Made by a program: the position numbers and the translations under genes
Source of the DNA: Isoetes taiwanensis
Taxonomy: Eukaryota > Streptophyta > Lycopodiopsida > Isoetales > Isoetaceae
Reading direction: 5' to 3'
Assembly (NCBI GenBank): GCA_021234155.1
Contig: JAJEKV010000206.1
Coordinates: 496,001-560,000, forward strand
DNA: 64,000 nucleotides
The notes under the pieces: model-generated
The model's input: only the letters and a program-made list of their open reading frames with translations
What the model was told of the DNA's origin: nothing
The model's database searches: none
Shown here: one piece after another, positions 9,142-20,075 of the stretch
Layout of the letters: each line of letters opens with the position of its first letter
Position numbering within the stretch: the first letter of the stretch is position 1

Positions 9142-9861
9142 TGCTCCCTTCTTTGGGCAAATCTTTGCTCTATAAGAAAATGAAGAACAAATCCAAAAGA
9201 GGCCTCTTCCCCGACCGCCGCCAATTTACCTACAAAGAGCTCAAGCTTGGGTGAGTATCTGTCATCATAATCAGATTTGTAACTATCTTCCTTACCACGT
9301 TTGGGGCCATGTCCTGATGTGAGAATAAAACAGTCTAGACGTTCATCTAAATACATGGCATAGGTTCTTACAAATGCTGGAAAATCCCAAGCATTTGAAT
9401 GTGATTCATCTCTAAATCCAGAAAGATCTAACACCCGCCTGCTTACCATAAGGAATTCATCCTCAAAGATTGACACAAGCATTGACATATCCTCTGAACA
9501 TACTTATCATCTGTGGGAACATCTTCATGGCTTGTAGCCTTCACTCAAGCACGCCCGGATCTGGCGGCGCCGTAACTAGCTACCTTAGGTAGCCCAATGC
9601 TTGTTTGATCCTTTACGCCCCAAGGGCTTTTTGAGGTTGTGGGTCTTAGGCAGACGTTTTGCCAAAAGATTGACACAAGCATTGACATATCCTCTGAACA
9701 TACTTATCATCTGTGGGGACATCTTCATGGCTTGTAGCCTTCACTATCAAGCTACGCCCGGTCGGGCGCATCTCTAGATCCGAGAACTAGCTACCTTAGG
9801 TAGCCCAATGCTTGTTTGATCCTTTACCCCCAAGGGCTTTTCGAAGTGTCCGAGGAGCCAT
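9142..9861 (-). pseudogene. 5' part of an AP180/CAP-type clathrin coat assembly protein (ANTH domain)
   Basis: The minus strand starts at ATG 9859-9861 with MAPRTLRKALG. With a +1 shift it continues VKDQTSIGLPKVASS, then IVKATSHEDVPTDDKYVQRI and, in another frame, ACVNLLAKRLPKTHN. These are the N-terminal helices of plant ANTH-domain clathrin assembly proteins, which bind phosphoinositides and clathrin at the plasma membrane or trans-Golgi. After a tandem duplication and a deletion, the frame starting at 9488 gives FEDEFLMVSRRVLDLSGFRD, then DESHSNAWDFPAFVRTYAMY and LDERLDCFI, again ANTH. The frame then runs without a stop through an unassigned linker (about 9240-9140) into PPR repeats. The C-terminal clathrin-binding region is missing. 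A decayed, fused fragment. Confidence 0.75.
9471..9860. repeat. ~190-bp tandem duplication within the ANTH exon
   Basis: Positions 9664-9860 and 9471-9650 share AAGATTGACACAAGCATTGA, CATATCCTCTGAACATACTT, AGCTACCTTAGGTAGCCC and TTGTTTGATCCTTTAC. The unit encodes ALG-VKDQTSIGL through KATSHEDVPTDDKYVQ and NLLAKRLPKTHN, so the ANTH N-terminus is present twice in a row. The copies differ mainly in a GC-rich stretch (9555-9570 against 9756-9785). Confidence 0.8.
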
Positions 9862-10535
9862 AGAACCACAAGCACTAAAACCCACAAGCTAATTTCCTTC
9901 AAACCTTTGAATCCTTTAAGAAGCAATGCCGGATCGTCACATGAGTTTAATGCCCCGTTTTCGGTACCAAATCGACTAAATACAACCAAATGAAATATGT
10001 ATAGCGTAAAAACAATGCAAGCTACCCGGCCCAAAAGTTGGAGATGCATCTACTAGTGCAAAATCCGTCTGAGCGCCCTTAGAAATCCCGGATCCGTGAG
10101 ATTCAGCGTTGGAAGTGATTAGGTGGAGAAGAATTGAAGGCCGACTTTCCTCATTGCCGTCTCCATACCTTGTTTGCATTCCACAATGCCCTAAAGGTCG
10201 CATGCCTTACGTTAGGAATGAACACCGCCCTAATCCGCCATACCCTAACGGATCTTGCTGGCCCATACTAGGCACGGCTTGGGGCATCAAATCCAACATT
10301 TCAGGGGCATTTTCTCTTAAAACTGCCCTCCTCCACAGCCAACATACAGCCGAACGGTTGAATCAATCCAATGGAAACTTTGAACACTCTGATCACAAGA
10401 ACATTAATTCTTTGCAAGAATGCCCTGAAATGCTATGCACGAGGCTTGCATGTTCGAGGCTGGCATGTTCAGCCCCTAAAATAAAAAGAGGGCTTTTGTT
10501 GTGAGCCCTTGGATGTTGGACCATTGGAAAAAAAA
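9862..10535. other. upstream sequence of the ANTH fragment; no recognised gene
   Basis: Open frames exist on both strands (for example 10,109-10,504 plus, 9976-10,203 minus) but none resembles a known protein. On the minus strand this could be the former 5' UTR or promoter of the captured gene. Confidence 0.35.
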
Positions 10536-10539
10536 AACT

Positions 10540-10930
10540 AAATCAACGACTAAGAAATGGTGCACTCTAGATGTACACATTAGTACATCCATTCGAATAC
10601 GCCATGAAATCTTAGGAAAACCTTTGTGAAAAGCGTACCCCACAAACGAGGATCGTTATGTACGGTCCAGATCAAGGAATAAAGGGCAAATATGCCCATC
10701 CGATAGCTCTCGGTGCCTGACGTAACCCCCTCGTGTGAATATGCACCCAAACCAAAGGGTGTTTCAGGGGGAATTTAATTTAAATGTGTTGGATACAATG
10801 TTTTACGTTAATTAATTGTTAATGGTAGTTGTGTGTTAGTTGTTATGTTAATTGTTAATGGCAGTTGCGTGTTAGTTGTTATATTAAAAAAAAAAATTGG
10901 GCGCTTCAGGCCTTAACGACCTTAAAAACC
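10540..10930. repeat. dispersed repeat block, related to 7983-8310 and 13,280-13,385
   Basis: Positions 10,540-10,645 (TGCACTCTAGATG, AATACGCCATGAAATC) match 13,280-13,385 in direct orientation. Positions 10,640-10,677 are inverted relative to 7989-8026. Positions 10,701-10,930 match 8134-8310 in direct orientation. The mosaic suggests overlapping transposon remnants flanking the PPR/ANTH chimera. Confidence 0.55.
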
Positions 10931-13279
10931 TTGGAAAATTGATATGCCAAATCAGGATTTAGTTCCAAGAAGAAGATTAAAGGTAGCAAGAAATGTGTAT
11001 ATACAATTTAACATTGAGCTAGCAATCTCCCTAACACATCTTAGGGGATTTGAAACCCATTACATATCCTAATTAAAAAGTTTTGCCTTCAAATGTCCTC
11101 TTAAGTGGCCTTGAATTAATGTTCCACTTGTACTATACACCGAATTGGAAAAGAATACTAAAGTGGCATTCAATGAACAATGTTCCATCTCTACGATCCA
11201 CCGAGTTGGAAAACAATGGCTTGTAGCAGGAAGCATGACCTGTATGAGAAAACAAAATGCGCCTCTACCTGAGCATATGTGAAGTGTGCAGAGCAGAGCA
11301 TCTGAGATATATAAGCAATGTGTATGCAACCTCCTAGCTTTTGAATGGCTTCACCATGACAATCATGACAACCTGCACCATGACAATCATGTAACAACTT
11401 GTACCATGACAGGATTTGGCCCATTTGGACCAAAAAAAACTGCAGGTCCCGAATTAACTACATACTAAATCTGCAAGTAGCAAATAAAAAGATCCTTCTT
11501 ACTTACAGGAGTTTGTCCCACGTGCACAGCTTAAGGCATTGTTAGAGTAACAAACAAGTATATGGAATTGAATACTTGGAAGATGAACATACACCGTGTT
11601 TTTGTAATTTGGCCCTGTACTCTATGAACTACATAGCCAAGAGCAGATGGAGTCAACAGTGATCTAGGATTATATGGAGGTGCATTTGCTACTGCTGCTA
11701 CTGCAGAAGTGTTGCTCCCACAGTTTGTGTAGCTTCTGCAATTGGTATAGCCGCTGGTATTGGCGTGGCTCCCACTGTTGTTCATGTTGTAGCAGTTAAA
11801 GGTTCTGAAGGTCCAGAGTTTACATTTACTTCCTCAAGACTTGCATGAAACACCTAGAGTAAAACCGTCCTGCTGATTATAAAAGTATCTGTACTTAGAG
11901 AATAAAAGTATACGTACTCAGAGAAGATGCGCACATATACAAAACCACCATTCCTAAATAAGGAAGATTCCACATCGAAGGTGCCAATACATGCTACTCA
12001 CCAATCCATTATTATAAGCTTACAAAAGGATGTTTCAATATAATTGCATTGCATGGGGAATAATACAGTTTGGAAGCATGAGACATAATTTGCATGCATA
12101 GCCAAATACGTTTGTTTCTATCTGAAATGCCCATCTTCCTGAAAAAATGAAAAATTGAGCTGTGTATAGATAAGCATTCCAAGTAAAGCATAAAGATATA
12201 ATACATAGGGAAGCAAAAGGGTTTTCAACTTCTATTTCCTACGACAGGCCAGCTCTATCATTCTCAGTATTTGTTCTGTCTGGTTCTGTCCACATGTGCA
12301 TTTGCAGAGAAAAACGGCCTATCGGCCTCACCATGACTTTCTAAGAGTGGTTTTATTCTATTGGAATAAACCAGCAACACATCTCCATCGAAAGCATTCC
12401 TGTGGGAAATCAGATTCCGGACTACCAAGTCAGATGCAGTCGCTTGATATTAGAGGTTCTTTAAAAAGCCACAATCGCTTACAAATCCAATCAAAGGTGG
12501 GATGAGAGTTTTACAATATGGTCTTACCTGCAAGATATTAGTAGAATCTAGTGACTGCTCTTTTACAACTACATCTGTTGGACCAGGAATCACAGAAAAC
12601 AAGGCAGGAATCATGGACTAGGAAAGCCAGGGTTGCGCATAGTTTTCTAAATAGAAAGGATACATGCTGATCTAGAAGAAAAATACTTTGAATCTTAATG
12701 GGAAAAAATTTGTCAACAATAGGACTTTTTTGTGGAGCTTCAGAATGAGGAAGAAAGGATAGAAATATCCCATATTCAATTGGGCATTACGACCCTGGCT
12801 GAAGTTTTTCTAAACATATCTAGGAAGGCGAAGCTTGAAGCTTCCTTGGCCGAGATTAAGTGGTTTACCTGTAACGACAGGTTCCTGTTGGCGCTGAATA
12901 CCCTCTTGGCTTGATGAAATGTGAGCCCGTTTGATCTTCCCGATGACCCTAGCCCTGCCCAAAAAGAACAATTACTCTAAAATATTTGTCCGAATCTTGC
13001 ACTTCTTCCTATATCCAAGTCTTGCACTTCTTCCTATATGTGAAATCTAACAAGTAGCAGCCAGGCATAGGGTTCTGAATAACCCTAGTTCTGCTACCAA
13101 GCAGCTCTGGGTGCAGCTCCTCAAGCACAGCAATTTAGGCTGAACAATCGAGAACAATTTTTTTGTTAAGAAAAGAATCGGCCATGAATAAAGCCCCGAC
13201 TTTTGAAACCCTAAAACAATTTTATCGACATCTGCATGGCTCCAAAACTCCATGACCATAGGATTGCATTTCTTATTCA
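10931..13279. other. 2.3 kb without a recognisable gene
   Basis: Holds a ~25-bp short repeat (ACCATGACAATCATG and variants) at 11,353-11,412 and a 20-bp word TCTTGCACTTCTTCCTATAT twice at 12,992-13,040. Small ORFs at 11,531-11,785 (minus, Asn/Ser/Thr-rich) and 12,732-12,914 (plus) match nothing I know. Confidence 0.4.
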
Positions 13280-13419
13280 AAATCAACGGCTTAGAAAGAG
13301 TGCACTCTAGATATACCATTTAATACATCTGCACGAATACAACAATGAAATCATAGTAAAACCATGTCAGAAAAGGTATAAAAACACAAAAGTAACCCCC
13401 TGTTATTATGCTAGATATT

Positions 13420-14650
13420 GGTATTCCATGAGACAATATCCCGGCGAGTCATTTGCTGAAAGAGTTGAAAAGCTTCCTTGAGCTTTCCCTAGAAATCATA
13501 ATATTTGATGAGACTGTGTCGTGATATGGCATTTGCTGGAAAATTTTACTGGCTTTCCTTGTTGTAAATACGCTGAGATCACTGCAGTAAAAGAAAACAA
13601 ATCTCTCTGAGGCGTGTGGTTAAAAACTTGTAATGCCTCTTTAATATAGCCCTCTTGAGAGAAGCTGGTAATTATTGTATTCCAGGATGCCACATTTCTA
13701 TAAGGTTTCTATAAGGCATCTGTTGAAATAGTTGCAATGCTGCACTCAGAATACCCTGTTGTGCACATGCCATAATGATCAAATTCCATGAGATTACATT
13801 TCTAATAGGCATTTGCTTGAAGAGATGAAAAGCTTCCCTATAATGTCTATTTTGGATATAGGCTGCAAGCATGGCATTCCAAGAGACAATGTCGCGCGTA
13901 GGCATTCTTTTAAATATTTCATGAGCTCTTACAACCTATCCTTTGACTGCATATCCTGTCACCAGTGCATTCCAGGATACTAAGTTCCGCTGTGACATTT
14001 GTTCTCCATTCGTCCTTATAAATAAAGTGTCAACATGGCATTCGAGGACACTATATTTCTCTTAGGCATCTTATGAAAAAGCTGAAGGGCTTTACTCATT
14101 TGGCCCTGTTCGTTAAAACCAGAGATCAAGGCATTCCAAAAGCCCCAAAGCCTCCCTCAACTGTCCTTCCTTGTGCATATCCTGAGATTATGATATTCCA
14201 TGATGTCACATCTCTTTGAGGTATATTATCAAAGAGATTTAGGGCTGTCTTTAGCTGTCTACATGTAATGTATGCTGTAATCATGACATTCTAAGATAAT
14301 GAATTTCGATGAGGCATCTGCTGAAAAATCAAAAATGCCTTCTCAAGCTGGCCATCCTTTGCATAGGCAGTGATAACGGCTGTAGATGACATCATATCTT
14401 GGCAAAGCATTTGCTCAAAAATTTCAATAGCCTGGTTCAGATGTCTATGCTCAATATAAGCTGTAATCATGATATTATAAGAGTAGGAATTCTGCGTATC
14501 CATTTCCTGAAACACTCTCTGTGCCTCTTCTAATTCACCACATTCGCCATACATGTGGGCAGAAATATTTTGCAGAAATAGATCTCTGTTCAGGCCATCC
14601 TTTAAAATCTGCTGATGGATGCGTTTAACACCTAAGAAGTCCTTGGTCAT
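13420..14650 (-). pseudogene. decayed PPR gene of repeated S-type motifs
   Basis: Frame 14,650-14,291 has GVKRIHQQILKDGL, MYGECGELEEAQRVFQEM, YSYNIMITAYIEHRHLNQA, STAVITAYAKDGQLEKAFLI and FQQMPHRNSLS, then TAG (14,291-14,293), then NVMITAYITCRQLKTALNLF and IPQRDVTSWNIIISGYAQG. Further motifs lie in 13,905-13,672 (MPTRDIVSWNAMLAAYIQNR, FHLFKQMPIRNVISWN) and 13,693-13,496 (SWNTIITSFSQEGYIKEALQ). About eight or more PPR motifs survive across at least three frames. Intact relatives are RNA-binding proteins of mitochondria or plastids. No transit peptide, E or DYW domain is seen. Confidence 0.75.
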
Positions 14651-15815
14651 TCCATGATAAGTCTATTTATGTGCAATTTTCTATCCTTGGATGCCCGGGC
14701 AAATACTTCTTCTTCTACTAAGCATGTCTGAGATAATAAGTTCAACTTATCTGCCTTAATGTCTTCCTGATCAAATTTTTGTGTGAAGCCTGAGATTTTG
14801 GCTTGATTACGCGGCATTAACGTGTATCAGCTATTGATTAAACTAGCTTCTACAAATTTTGTGGATGCCATCAAACCGATCAACAAAATGCATACCTACT
14901 AGTTTATAAATTGCAACGCCAGCCCTCGGGCCTCTTGAAGCCAGAACCTCGAAAAATACCCTGCAAGCCGATCAATAGAGCCAGCAACGAAACTGTAAGA
15001 AGGAAAATAAAAAAAGGAGCTTCTAACATCGTATTATATGCACTAAAACGCATCGTCAAGTAATCTTGTTAAATGAATGTGCAAATTTTCCCATGTGCAT
15101 GTGTTGCCAAATCCAAAGAAGGAAAGAAGCAACGATCACATCATAGCCACAACTCCAAATGCACGCCCATGTGTTGCCGTGAAAAGGACATCTAATATGC
15201 CCAATGACTCTCCTACAACTTCTGCTATATCTCTACATAATCAGCAGGGCTAAGAATCGCAAAGATCTTGCAACGATATAGAACCCAGAACTACATTTGC
15301 CCAATTCAAGATTCAAGAGGCTCTTTCGAGGAAGAGGGAAGTTTGAAATCAACATAGAATAATTTAAGCTAGAAATTGCCAGGTGGGAAAAAGGCAAGAA
15401 AACCTAGGCGATTGAACTACGAAAGAAGAAGGAAAGCTTGGAGCTACGAAATGCTGAAATGGAGTTAGCATGGGCGGCCTTAAACTGGCCAGAAAGTTGC
15501 CTTTTCACATGGGCAGCCCTGCAGAATTTTCAAATGGCATTTAGAGTACATTTCTTAAACGAACTGGGCGGACTATCGCAGAACAACAGGACAAAGAAGC
15601 CAGCAAATCCAAAATCCAGAGGGAAAGAAGCAGCGATGGAAGCATAGCCAGCCAGGCCTCTCAAGCTACGGGCAATGTGTTGCCGGAAATAAAAACATCG
15701 GACAATTCTAAAAACACACATAATTAATTTTACTCTAAGTGCATGCCGGAAAACCTCGCCAGAAAATATAGATAATTCCGAAAATATTTCCGGTTCACAT
15801 AATTTTATATTTAGT
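14651..15815. other. intergenic DNA with a diverged ~110-bp direct repeat
   Basis: About 15,100-15,190 and 15,600-15,690 share AAATCCAAA, GGAAAGAAGCA.CGAT, CATAGCCA and GTGTTGCCG in the same order. A 69-codon frame at 15,438-15,647 overlaps the second copy and has no recognisable domain. Confidence 0.4.
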
Positions 15816-16803
15816 CAGATACATTGTGTCCTTTCATGCTGGGTGTTATTCTATGGTGGTCAAATTTTGTTGTTCTCATGGTGGTCTCGAGTTTATAGTG
15901 GTCCGGATTACCAGTTGGTGGGTCCAACCCTCGCTATCCTGGTGTACGGCGGATGCTGGGCCTCTCTGTCCCGTAACTTATTCCGTCCACTTTTTACTCA
16001 GATAAATTTGCCTTTCCTGTGCAGCCCCAGTCTCATTCCCTATTTTGTTACTGATGTGTCCCTTCATTTTTGTCCCGTCTGTATATTTCCTGGGCTGTAC
16101 TCATCTTTGTCTATCTTGTTCTGTCGATTTAGGTTCTTCATGCATTCGCCACCTTCATATTTAGTGTCACGCCCCACCATGTTGTCCACGCTTGTTCTAA
16201 AGATTTCAGTCCGTAGCTGATTTGCAGTTTGTCGATGTGGGTTTAGCCTGCTGTCTTTTTGATGCTCGTCACTTAGTTGTTATTCTAACTGCAAAATTTA
16301 TCTGCTTAACTATTCTTCCTATATTTCTGCCCCCAATTACACTATTTGTGTCCTCTATGCATCCAAGATTTCCACCACTCGCTTAGTTTAGATAGTTCCT
16401 ACTCGGATTTAATACTATTATGATACCATCTATACCTTGTGACTATGCTTCCTACATCTATCAGAAGATCAACTAACAGAAGTGTTTTATAATCCTATTT
16501 CCAGTGCACAAAATTCCTCCATTAAGAGATATATTAGTCTTTACATGTGCAGATAATATCCATATGTGTATTTTTTCCAAACTCGGCGCATACCAAATAT
16601 ATATTCTAATCTATTCAGCCAGGGGCTGAATTAGATGCGATGCCTTGATCACAAAGCTGACAATCTCGGAGCATAAAAATATACAACAAATAAAATAACA
16701 TAAAATAAAATAAAAAACAAGGGATAATCAAAAATATGTTTTCTTCTCCCTCCCCCCCCTCGACCCCGTTCAGCTTCCTCCCCTTTGACCACCCTTTGCC
16801 CAT

Positions 16804-17241
16804 TCATCTCCTCGGCTTCTTTCCTGTGGACGATTCTCCCAGCTTCTTCTTTTTCTCTACGTTTCTCGCCATGAAGGCTCTATAGATGTAGTCTGATGGA
16901 TTTTTCTCGCAGCAAAAAACACAGACCTTACCAAAGTCTCCTACCAAGAGTCCGTGCTGGTAATATGACGACTTCTGAATAGTAGCACTAATTTGCAGCC
17001 CGCTAAAGCATTGCATGACTCTATCTTTATCCTGTCTCCTGACTGTATCATTTTTATCAGACATAACTCCCATTACCTCCAACAGGCGAAGACTGTATCC
17101 TGCATCCTTCATTGACTGTGCATGGTGAGGCAGTGTACTCTTCCACAGTTTATACATGACGATAATCCTTTCCAGACAAAGACAATCTTGTTCACAAATG
17201 CACCATGAGCCTATCTCCTCCAGTTCTGGGTTCCATGGCAC
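16804..17241 (-). pseudogene. LINE-type ORF with Cys-rich motif, unit A copy
   Basis: Encodes WCICEQDCLCLERI, MKDAGYSLRLLEVMGVMSDK, TVRRQDKDRVMQCFSGLQIS, YYQHGLLVGDFGKVCVFCC and a basic tail KKKKLGESSTGKKPRR. Compared with unit C it lacks about 16 bp around 17,130, which removes the second Cys cluster (CLNCGRVHCLFC) and alters the frame between the Cys motif and MKDAG. Upstream it is fused, out of frame, to the MAEST-type LINE head at about 17,293. The zinc-finger-like Cys spacing suggests a nucleic-acid-binding ORF1/gag-like protein. Family uncertain. Confidence 0.45.
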
Positions 17242-17295
17242 CGTGAAATTGCCAGGAACTCCAGATCTTGGGCGCTTCCTGGTTTCTTGCTAGAG

Positions 17296-17890
17296 ATGGC
17301 TATTTTGTTGCGGTTGGCCGTCTCCGCCAGCGTGTTGAGTGCATCCATGCTCGGGATTCTAGACTCCAGCTGCTTGTTCATTTGAGCCAGAAAATCCTTG
17401 AGATCCTATTGGCTTACTGGTGCCCTTGCCATATCTGCTCTCTTCTGTTGGCTGAGGCTGGTGCTTTCCGCCATCGTTCCTGGATACAATATGCGCACGG
17501 TGCTTTTCGTCGGGTTCTTTGCAATGGAATTCTTCTGGTAAGGTTGCAGCACCTCTTCCGTGAAGTGTATATATATTCTTTCTCTGAACGATCTCTTATT
17601 CAAAAAACACCGTTAACTTGGAGTTTGAATTTTCAAATAGCCATACTTATTAATTATTCTGCCCCCCACTACGTATTATTCGATTCACCATTTAAATCTC
17701 GTCGTCTTTCCATTCCCGCTGATTGGCCGAGGGTGACCCTCTCTGTGCCAATCCAAGATTCGGTAGTTGCCTCACGGAGTTATTATTTATTTTAAGCCTT
17801 TAGGCCTTTATTGATCATTTTGGTGATCAGGGAACCCGGTTGGAGGATCGTGCCCTCGCTATCGGGCCTACCACGGGGGGTCGACCCCTC
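17296..17890 (-). pseudogene. LINE ORF head and 5' UTR, unit A copy
   Basis: Starts at ATG 17,472-17,474 (MAESTSLSQQKRADMAR), TAG at 17,406-17,408, then coiled coil MNKQLESRIPSMDALNTLAE to NRNKIAIS, where it is joined to the other ORF. Near-identical to 4768-4953. Upstream UTR sequence matches 5083-5390. Confidence 0.6.
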
Positions 17891-18943
17891 ACCAGAAGCG
17901 TATCCATCTCCTTTTTACTATAATAACACACTTATATACATATACATTGTGTCCTTTCATGCTGGGTGTTATTCTATGGTGGTCAAATTTTGTTGTTCTC
18001 ATGGTGGTCTCGAGTTTATAGTGGTCCGGATTACCAGTTGGTGGGTCCAACCCTCGCTATCCTGGTGTACGGCGGAGGCTGGGCCTCTCTGTCCCGTAAC
18101 TTATTCCATCCACTTTTTACTCAGATAAATTTGTCTTTCCTGTGCAGCCCCAGTCTCATTCCCTATTTTGTTGCTTATGTGTCCCTTCATTTTTGTCCCG
18201 TCTATATATTTCCTGGGCTGTACTCATCTTTGTCTATCTTGTTCTGTCGATTTAGGTTCTTCATGCATTCGCCACCTTCATATTTAGTGTCACGCCCCAC
18301 CATGTTGTCCACGCTTGTTCTAAAGATTTCAGTCCGTAGCTGATTTGCAGTTTGTCGATGTGGGTTTAGCCGGCTGTCTTTTTGATGCTCGTCACTTAGT
18401 TGTTATTCTAACTGCAAAATTTATCTGCTTAACTATTCTTCCTATATTTCTGCCCCCAATTACACTATTTGTGTCCTCTATGCATCCAAGATTTCCGCCA
18501 CTCGCTTAGTTTAGGTAGTTCCTACTCGGATTTAATACTATTATGATACCATCTATACCTTGTGACTATGCTTCCTACATCTATCAGAAGATCAACTAAC
18601 AGAAGTGTTTTATAATCCTATTTCCAGTGCACAAAATTCCTCCATCAAGAGATATATTAGTCTTTAAATGTGCAGATAATATCCATATGTGTATTTTTTC
18701 CAAACTCGACGCATACCAAATATATATTCTAATCTATTCAGCCAGGGGCTGAATTAGATGCGATGCCTTGATCACAAAGCTGACAATCTCGGAGCATAAA
18801 AATATACAACAAATAAAATAACATAAAATAAAATAAAAAACAAGAGATTTAATCAAAAATATTTTTTCTTCCCTCCCTCCTCCCCCCCCCCCTTCTCGAA
18901 AGCAGCCCCTTGACTTCCTCCCGTTTGACCACCCTTTGCCCAT

Positions 18944-19312
18944 TCATCTACTCGGCTTCTTTCCTGTGGACGATTCTCCCAGCTTCTTCTTTTTCTCTAC
19001 GTTTCTCGCCATGAGGGCTCTATAGATGTTCTCGCAGCAGAAAACACAGACCTTACCAAAGTCTCCTACCAAGAGTTCGTGCTGGTAATATGATGACTTC
19101 TGAATAGTAGCACTAATTTGCAGCCCACTAAAGCATTGCATGACTCTATCTTTATCCTGTCTCCTGACTGTATCATTTTTATCAGACATAACTTCCATTA
19201 CCTCCAACAGGCGAAGACTGTATCCTGCATCCTTCATTGACTGTGCATGGTGAGGCAGTGTACTCTTCCACAGTTTATACATGACGATAATCCCCTTTCC
19301 AGACAAAGACAA
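18944..19312 (-). pseudogene. LINE-type ORF with Cys-rich motif, unit B copy
   Basis: Matches the unit A copy but lacks about 10 codons (the NPSDY region near 19,030). It shares the ~16-bp deletion that removed the second Cys cluster, so A and B descend from one already-damaged unit. Confidence 0.45.
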
Positions 19313-19429
19313 TCTTGTTCACAAATGCACCATGAGCCTATCTCCTCCAGTTTTGGGTTCCATGGCACCGTGAAATTGCCAGGAACTCCAGATCTTGGGC
19401 GCTTCCTGGTTTCTTGCTGGAGATGGCTA

Positions 19430-20062
19430 TTTTGTTGCGGTTGGCCGTCTCCGCCAGCGTGTTGAGTGCATCCATGCTCGGGATTCTAGACTCCAGCTGC
19501 TTGTTCATTTGAGCCAGAAAATCCTTGAGATCCTATTGGCTTACTGGTGCCCTTGCCATATCTGCTCTCTTCTGTTGGCTGAGGCTGGTGCTTTCCGCCA
19601 TCGTTCCTGGATACAATATGCAGTGGTGCTTTCTCGTCTGGGTTACTGCAATGGAATTCTTCTGGTAAGGTAGCAGCACCTCTTCCGTGAAGTGTATATA
19701 TATTCTTTCTCTGAACGGTCTCTTATTCAAAAAACACCGTTAACTTCGAGTTTGAATTTTGAAATAGCCATACTTATTAATTATTCTGCCCCCCACTACG
19801 TATTATTCGATTCACCATTTAAATCTCGTCGTCTTTCCATTCCCGCTGATTGGCCGAGGGTGACCCTCTCTGTGCCAATCCAAGATTCGGTAGTTGCCTA
19901 CCGGAGTTATTATTTATTTAAGCCTTTAGGCCTTTATTCAGTCATTTTGGTGATCCGGGAACCAGTTGGAGGATCGTGCCCTCGCTATCCTGGCCTACGG
20001 CGGGGGTCAGACCCCTCAGTCCGTAGCGTATCCCAGTCTCCTTTTTTACTATAATAACACAC
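19430..20062 (-). pseudogene. LINE ORF head and 5' UTR, unit B copy
   Basis: MAEST start at 19,599-19,601, the same TAG at 19,533-19,535, then the coiled coil up to the fusion near 19,420. The UTR contains CCCTCGCTATCCTGGCCTAC (19,979-19,998), which is itself a diverged copy of the CCCTCGCTATCCTGGTGTAC sequence in the unit tail. Confidence 0.6.
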
Positions 20063-20075
20063 TTATATACATATA

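Larger units (their letters stand above)
15822..17944 (-). mobile_element. tandem LINE-derived unit A (2,123 bp)
   Basis: First of three head-to-tail units whose CATTGTGTCCTTTCATGCTG landmark falls at 15,822, 17,945 and 20,076. In sense (minus) order it holds a LINE 5' UTR and MAEST-type ORF head (17,890-17,296), a second LINE-type ORF body (17,241-16,804), a pyrimidine/AT-rich stretch and a conserved 1-kb tail. Confidence 0.75.
17945..20075 (-). mobile_element. tandem LINE-derived unit B (2,131 bp)
   Basis: Same order as unit A and mostly identical to it. The fusion junction is cleaner here: TTTCTTGCT joined to GGAGATGGCTATTTTG, the latter as at 4764-4780. Confidence 0.75.

Noticed and set aside
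11531-11785. Asn/Ser/Thr-rich minus-strand ORF as a secreted protein
   Set aside because: Low-complexity start, no signal peptide or known domain; likely chance.
15843-16220. Plus-strand ORF of 125 aa conserved in all three array units (also at 17,966 and 20,097)
   Set aside because: Conservation follows from the tandem duplication. The frame is on the antisense strand of a LINE unit and has no domain.
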